This document shows, in pieces, positions 6,626 through 9,408 of a stretch of DNA of 9,408 nt (its first letter is position 1; every line of letters begins with the position of its first letter). The DNA comes from Spirochaetaceae bacterium. GTDB lineage: Bacteria > Spirochaetota > Spirochaetia > Treponematales > Breznakiellaceae. The notes under the pieces are model-generated. The model was not told the origin of the DNA. It worked only from the letters and a program-made list of their open reading frames with translations, and ran no database searches. Location: positions 1-9,408 of the forward strand of contig JAIRZA010000073.1 in the NCBI GenBank assembly GCA_031267475.1, read 5' to 3'. The position numbers and the translations under genes are program-made.

Positions 6626-7364
6626 TAGCATCCAGTAATTGACGCAAGCAAAGCATACTGTTTTGAACATCGCGCCACGAAAAAAGCTCAAAATTAACTA
6701 TGCCGGAAAAATTCCGCAAAAAAGGCGCAAGCTCAAAAAGCCATGAATCTTCCATTCGCAGCGGCTTATGCCCGCCATTTACGCCGCTATTGTCGCCGCC
6801 GTCCTCCGCGCCAAGTCCGTTCAAATGTACCTCGCGTATCCTGTCCCCGTAACGCCGCGCAAAACCGGACGGGGTTTTTCCTTCAATAAGCAGATGCGCG
6901 GTATCCATGCACACCGGCGCGTCTTCGTCGATACAATCCAAAACAGCCTCAAGCCGTCCGGCGCTTGTGTTTTCAAGCAAAAAGCGGCGCTTGCCGTAAC
7001 GCGCCCTCCATTTTTCAAGATAACGCGCCTGCGCCTGCGCGTCCGCTGTGTCCGCCGCCGGATGAACTATAAAATGTTTCACCAGCGGAGAGAGCAATTC
7101 AACAAGTTCTTCATGTTCCTCGCTTAAATTGTCTGGAAGATGCGCTGTAAAAACAAAGCGCCCCGAAAAATCACGAATCGCGGGCAACTCCCGCAGAAAA
7201 TCAGAACGTATATCATCATCATACAGAAAAAAAAGGAGCTCGACACAGCCAATCGAGTCTTTCCCGCTTAGGAATTGTATATTCTCAAGATACGTTCCCG
7301 GAATGACCCAAGAAGGTGTCGCCGGCAAAAAAGAGCTTTTAATTTTTACCCGCCCCGCAATCAA
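6615..7364 (-). CDS. cbiR: TIM-barrel cobamide remodelling phosphodiesterase (CbiR-like)
   Basis: This 249-residue protein has the xylose-isomerase/AP-endonuclease 2 barrel fold. The likely metal and active-site positions are Glu42 (VELLFF), His75 (FTAHLPDNL), His101 (FIVHPAA), Glu131 (LLENT), Asp154 and His157 (CMDTAHLL), His180 (EVHLNG), His199 and Glu226 (NFELFSW). The N-terminal SWVIPGTYLEN followed by VELLFF and TAHLP matches my memory of CbiR, which hydrolyses the nucleotide loop of existing cobamides so that the lower ligand can be replaced. Its 3' end overlaps cobS, a gene for rebuilding the loop, which supports this over a generic sugar-phosphate isomerase/epimerase. The start is uncertain. 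The frame is closed upstream by the TGA of the glycosyltransferase, the first possible start is TTG 7364, and TTG 7328 is an alternative. A Gly/Asn/Asp-rich insert (DGGDNSGVNGG, about 188-198) is unusual. Confidence 0.72.
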   Translation of the reverse strand: MIAGRVKIKSSFLPATPSWVIPGTYLENIQFLSGKDSIGCVELLFFLYDDDIRSDFLRELPAIRDFSGRFVFTAHLPDNLSEEHEELVELLSPLVKHFIVHPAADTADAQAQARYLEKWRARYGKRRFLLENTSAGRLEAVLDCIDEDAPVCMDTAHLLIEGKTPSGFARRYGDRIREVHLNGLGAEDGGDNSGVNGGHKPLRMEDSWLFELAPFLRNFSGIVNFELFSWRDVQNSMLCLRQLLDANDV

Positions 7365-7373
7365 AACATAAGC

Positions 7374-8342
7374 TCATTTTGATTCGCTTGTTTCTTGATA
7401 CAGCTTTAGATAATCAAATTCAAACGGCTTTATCCAAGGCGATTTAAGATACCGCCCGCCAGCCTCGCTCAAATGAACATCGCAATATTTACGTTGTTCC
7501 TCGCAGTTTTCTAAATTGTTAGTAACTATTTTGCGGTACATGGACAACAAAAACGACCACTCGCTATACCGGATATATTCTGATATAGCGGGAAGTTTTT
7601 CCAAAAGCCACGCGGTGCGCTCGCGGTACGTTATGAAGTATTCCTCAAGCTGCGCGGGCGCAAGTTTTTTATCGTTATCAGTAAAACCTGAATTATTGCC
7701 GTCATGCCGGTTAAAACAATACTTAGGGATTCCGTGTCCGGCAATCTTATTTGCAAAAGCGAATAATTTGTATGTTGTGGAAATATCATCATACCTGCGG
7801 TCTTCCCTAAAACGCTCTCGCTCGAACAACTTTTTTTTGAACAGCTTCGTCGGCGTTGCCAGATTGAGCAGTCTTCGCTCCAACAGTTCGATAACAGCGT
7901 CTTCCGGTGTCAACACCAAAAGCTCGTCAAACAAAAATTGAGGCTGGACGGCGACCCCCGCCGCCTCTTTATCGGACCCGCAGAATGAAATATCCGCCCC
8001 GTGCGCTTCCGCAAGTTTATATAAAAACGAAAGCATATCAGGATAGGCGTAATCGTCATCATCAATAAACGCGATATATTCCCCCCGCGCCGCGTCAAGC
8101 CCCGCGTTCCGTCCGGCGCCGATAGAGCTATCTTCGCGCCTTATAAAACGTATCGCGTCATTATCAAGCATATCCGCGCAGACGCGATCCACGTTGTCCT
8201 TAGAGCCGTTATCAATCAGTATCAATTCAAAACCGGAAAAATCCTGCCCAAGAATCGAAGCAACGGAGCGCCGTATAAACTGCGGACGATTATATGTTAA
8301 AATGATAACACTTATTTTGGGTAAATCTGCCGCCATGCCCAT
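7374..8342 (-). CDS. Family 2 glycosyltransferase
   Basis: This 322-residue GT-A type transferase would move a sugar from a nucleotide-sugar donor to a glycan, lipid or protein acceptor. It begins with SVIILTYNRPQFIRRSVASI (about 11-30), then LIDNGSKDN (42-50), GAGRNAGLDAARGEYIAFID (76-95) and the metal-binding acidic cluster DDDD (94-97, DXD motif). A later EDRRYDDIST (180-189) may supply the catalytic acid/base region. The last third is specific to this protein and not recognised. There is no transmembrane segment, so it is probably cytoplasmic or peripheral. The ATG at 8342 has no clear ribosome binding site; another ATG lies at 8336. It sits nine bases upstream of the CbiR-like gene and seems co-transcribed with it, although no link to cobamides is known to me. 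The acceptor cannot be predicted. Confidence 0.88.
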   Translation of the reverse strand: MGMAADLPKISVIILTYNRPQFIRRSVASILGQDFSGFELILIDNGSKDNVDRVCADMLDNDAIRFIRREDSSIGAGRNAGLDAARGEYIAFIDDDDYAYPDMLSFLYKLAEAHGADISFCGSDKEAAGVAVQPQFLFDELLVLTPEDAVIELLERRLLNLATPTKLFKKKLFERERFREDRRYDDISTTYKLFAFANKIAGHGIPKYCFNRHDGNNSGFTDNDKKLAPAQLEEYFITYRERTAWLLEKLPAISEYIRYSEWSFLLSMYRKIVTNNLENCEEQRKYCDVHLSEAGGRYLKSPWIKPFEFDYLKLYQETSESK

Positions 8343-8365
8343 AATCTAACACGCTTACGCCGGAA

Positions 8366-8618
8366 TTACCAGCCGCGTACATGGTGCGGCTTCTCTATCT
8401 TGACCGTATCTCCCAGAATATCAAATTCCGCGCCGATAGTGTCGGGGAGGCTATGTTCCTTGTCAAACGGATTTTTGCCGGTTCACCCGCTCTGCCTTTG
8501 CCGCCGCGCCTTGGGATGTATCACGCCGTCCGGGTCTGTCCAGCAGTCCTGTCTTCCTCAAAGCCGCCGTCATAGGGCGGGATTGGCTCAAGCGGGAAGG
8601 CGGGGTTGTTGGAAGGAA
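8366..8618 (-). pseudogene. Decayed coding remnant of unknown gene
   Basis: The minus strand carries protein-like pieces in two frames with no intact gene. Just after hicB one frame reads SNNPAFPLEPIPPYDGGFEE and ends soon after. A shift near 8550 brings in CWTDPDGVIHPKARRQ, which runs to an in-frame TGA (8483-8485). The same frame then continues NPFDKEHSLPDTIGAEFDIL and DTVKIEKPHHVRGW to a TAA at 8366-8368. The simplest reading is a short gene, or the 3' part of one, with one frameshift and one nonsense codon. The family is not recognised. The 32-bp repeat lies across its internal stop. The stretch could also be non-coding. No promoter for the glycosyltransferase could be confirmed here. Confidence 0.4.
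8460..8491. repeat. 32-bp direct repeat, copy 1
   Basis: This copy matches 9239-9270 at 31 of 32 positions; the shared core is CGGATTTTTGCCGGTTCACC followed by CGCT. It carries TGTCAA at one end, which on the minus strand is the -35 sequence TTGACA. On the minus strand one frame of both copies ends in RVNRQKS plus one residue and a stop. The two copies bracket the hicAB module. Confidence 0.9.
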
Positions 8619-9023
8619 CTATTCCATCACTATATTCAATTCCCGTCCGAATGCGCGAGCGATTTTTTCCAGAGTCTTAATAGTAGGATTGGACTTCCGG
8701 GGATTTTCAAGGCGTTGATATGCCTGATAGGAGATCCCCAGTTTCCGGGCTATATCGGTTTGGCTCTGTTCACCCCGGAGTTCCCGGAGCCGAAGGGATA
8801 GGGCGATGTGATTTGCTAAATGGATAGGATAACCCTCTTTGTAGACAGGCTGTGGAATAGGCAATCCGCGCGAAATATCGGATTCCATGCAGCCTTCAAG
8901 GGCTTCCTGCGCCATTGCCAACGCCTCCTCATGAGAAAAACCACAAGTAACGATATTGGGCATATCGGGAAACCGGGCTATATATTCACTCCCTTCTTTT
9001 TCAATCGTGCAATGATAAAACAT
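8619..9023 (-). CDS. hicB: HicB family antitoxin with C-terminal HTH
   Basis: This is the antitoxin that binds and blocks HicA and represses the operon. The 134 residues contain an N-terminal partial RNase-H-like HicB domain (YHCTIEKEGSEYIARFPDMP, about 3-22, then TCGFSHEEALAMAQEALEGC, about 26-45) and a C-terminal Xre-type helix-turn-helix (about 79-125, with QTDIARKLGISYQAYQRLEN and TLEKIARAF). The ATG at 9023 lies eight bases after the hicA stop with a strong ribosome binding site of five G (9028-9032 on the plus strand as C), part of which overlaps the hicA TAG. That strength should favour antitoxin excess. Confidence 0.95.
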   Translation of the reverse strand: MFYHCTIEKEGSEYIARFPDMPNIVTCGFSHEEALAMAQEALEGCMESDISRGLPIPQPVYKEGYPIHLANHIALSLRLRELRGEQSQTDIARKLGISYQAYQRLENPRKSNPTIKTLEKIARAFGRELNIVME

Positions 9024-9031
9024 GATACCCC

Positions 9032-9211
9032 CTACTCAATTCCTGCTTCTTTAAAGATTCTTTTTGCTAAGTTTCCTATGTCTTTGTTTCCATGAAAAAG
9101 AACAGAGACAGAACGGCGTCCAGTTTTGACAAACACATGATGTGAGCCGGTAATCCTATCCAGCGACCAACCGTTTTCTTTTAGCTTACCCATAATCTGC
9201 TGTGCAGTCAT
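9032..9211 (-). CDS. hicA: HicA family mRNA interferase toxin
   Basis: HicA is a small double-stranded-RNA-binding-fold toxin that cleaves mRNA and tmRNA and is held inactive by HicB. The gene encodes 59 residues, the normal size. Residues GWSLDRITGSHHVF (14-27) contain the conserved GSHH motif with the expected catalytic histidine (His24), and the end FHGNKDIGNLAKRIFKEAGI (39-58) matches the family's C-terminal strand and helix. It is transcribed first, upstream of hicB. The ATG at 9211 has no ribosome binding site and lies about where transcription should start, so translation may be leaderless. Confidence 0.93.
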   Translation of the reverse strand: MTAQQIMGKLKENGWSLDRITGSHHVFVKTGRRSVSVLFHGNKDIGNLAKRIFKEAGIE

Positions 9212-9216
9212 AATTT

Positions 9217-9245
9217 AATATACAATATATATCTTGTATTGTCAA
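9217..9245 (-). promoter_or_regulatory. hicAB promoter with overlapping operator
   Basis: On the minus strand a perfect -35 TTGACA (9240-9245) is followed by a 17-base spacer and TATATT (9217-9222), a 5/6 -10 box. The spacer is a 20-bp palindrome with one mismatched pair, ATACAA (9220-9225) against TTGTAT (9234-9239), a natural site for autoregulation by the HicB helix-turn-helix. The predicted start of transcription falls at about 9210, on the hicA start codon. Confidence 0.8.
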
Positions 9246-9270
9246 GCGGATTTTTGCCGGTTCACCCGCT
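9239..9270. repeat. 32-bp direct repeat, copy 2
   Basis: This is the second copy of the repeat at 8460-8491, differing by one base (G for A). It supplies the -35 box of the hicAB promoter. Sequence outside the two copies is unrelated on both sides, so the homology is sharply limited. Confidence 0.9.
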
Positions 9271-9329
9271 GAGTCCTCACAACAACGGCCAGCAATTCAA
9301 AGTATCAAAAATTCATGCTAAGATGAGGC

Positions 9330-9408
9330 ATGGGACGGAAAGTATTTAGGGGACTCATAGACAGTTTTAACCGTGTGTGCGGACAGATGCCGGATACCAG
9401 GCGGCCCG
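9330..9408 (+). CDS. Partial gene, possible transposase N-terminus
   Basis: An open frame starts at ATG 9330 and runs off the window edge. Its first residues are MGRKVFRGLIDSFNRVCGQM followed by PDTRRP. The preceding in-frame codons include a TGA at 9324-9326, so this is the first ATG. Upstream is AAGATGAGG, which could serve as a loosely spaced ribosome binding site. The basic start, and a helix followed by MPDTRRP, recall the N-termini of some DDE transposases, but 26 residues are too few to assign. A mobile element here would fit the accessory nature of this end. Confidence 0.4.
   Translation, partial: MGRKVFRGLIDSFNRVCGQMPDTRRP

Noticed and set aside
6768..7127. Plus-strand open frame of 119 codons opposite the CbiR-like gene
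   Set aside because: It is antisense to a complete TIM-barrel protein and has no domain-like features.
8372..8390. GCCGC/GCGGC hairpin as a terminator after hicAB
   Set aside because: The stem is only five pairs with a nine-base loop and no T-tract on either side.
8343..8618. Cobalamin riboswitch upstream of the glycosyltransferase-CbiR-CobS group
   Set aside because: No B12-box-like sequence or comparable fold could be recognised on the minus strand.
8400..8801. Plus-strand open frame of 133 codons
   Set aside because: It is antisense to hicB and the remnant, with a Cys/Pro/Leu-rich composition typical of shadow frames.

Overview
This is a bacterial window: Shine-Dalgarno-led genes, a lipoprotein signal, and mid-40s to about 50% G+C by eye. 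The taxon is uncertain. The overall flavour of the proteins suggests an anaerobic, host- or gut-associated bacterium, and a Treponema-like spirochaete is my best guess, but no single marker in the window proves it.

Layout. Positions 1-220 are non-coding and rich in nested inverted repeats. Next come two housekeeping genes on the plus strand, ybaB/ebfC (239-571) and recR (590-1177). A minus-strand tRNA-Gly(CCC) at 1201-1271 follows, with its own consensus-like promoter. A plus-strand group then runs from 1431 to 5721: an M20-family amidohydrolase, then the ATPase, solute-binding lipoprotein and two permeases of a polar amino acid ABC importer. The likely logic is import of an amino acid or N-acyl amino acid followed by cytoplasmic deacylation. 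Between the amidohydrolase and the ATPase gene lies a compact block with a -35-like TTGACA and three copies of a GTTAAATTTAAC-type palindrome, which looks like an operator region.

A convergent minus-strand group (8342 down to 5762) encodes a family 2 glycosyltransferase, a xylose-isomerase/AP-endonuclease-like TIM barrel that best fits the cobamide remodelling phosphodiesterase CbiR, and CobS (adenosylcobinamide-GDP ribazoletransferase). CbiR and CobS overlap by a few bases and together suggest that salvaged corrinoids are cut open and rebuilt with a preferred lower ligand. The cobS reading frame contains a 30-bp perfect palindrome followed by seven T, which looks like an in-frame inserted palindromic element or an intragenic terminator/attenuator.

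The right end (8343-9408) is an accessory patch. It holds a hicA-hicB toxin-antitoxin module on the minus strand, with an excellent promoter, an overlapping operator and probably a leaderless hicA transcript. The module is flanked by 32-bp direct repeats with one mismatch, next to a decayed coding remnant. At the window edge is the start of a plus-strand gene that may be a transposase. hicA is only 59 codons long.

The most interesting points are the CbiR-CobS pairing, the palindrome inside cobS, the repeat-flanked hicAB cassette, the palindrome array before the transporter, and the folded region at the left edge.
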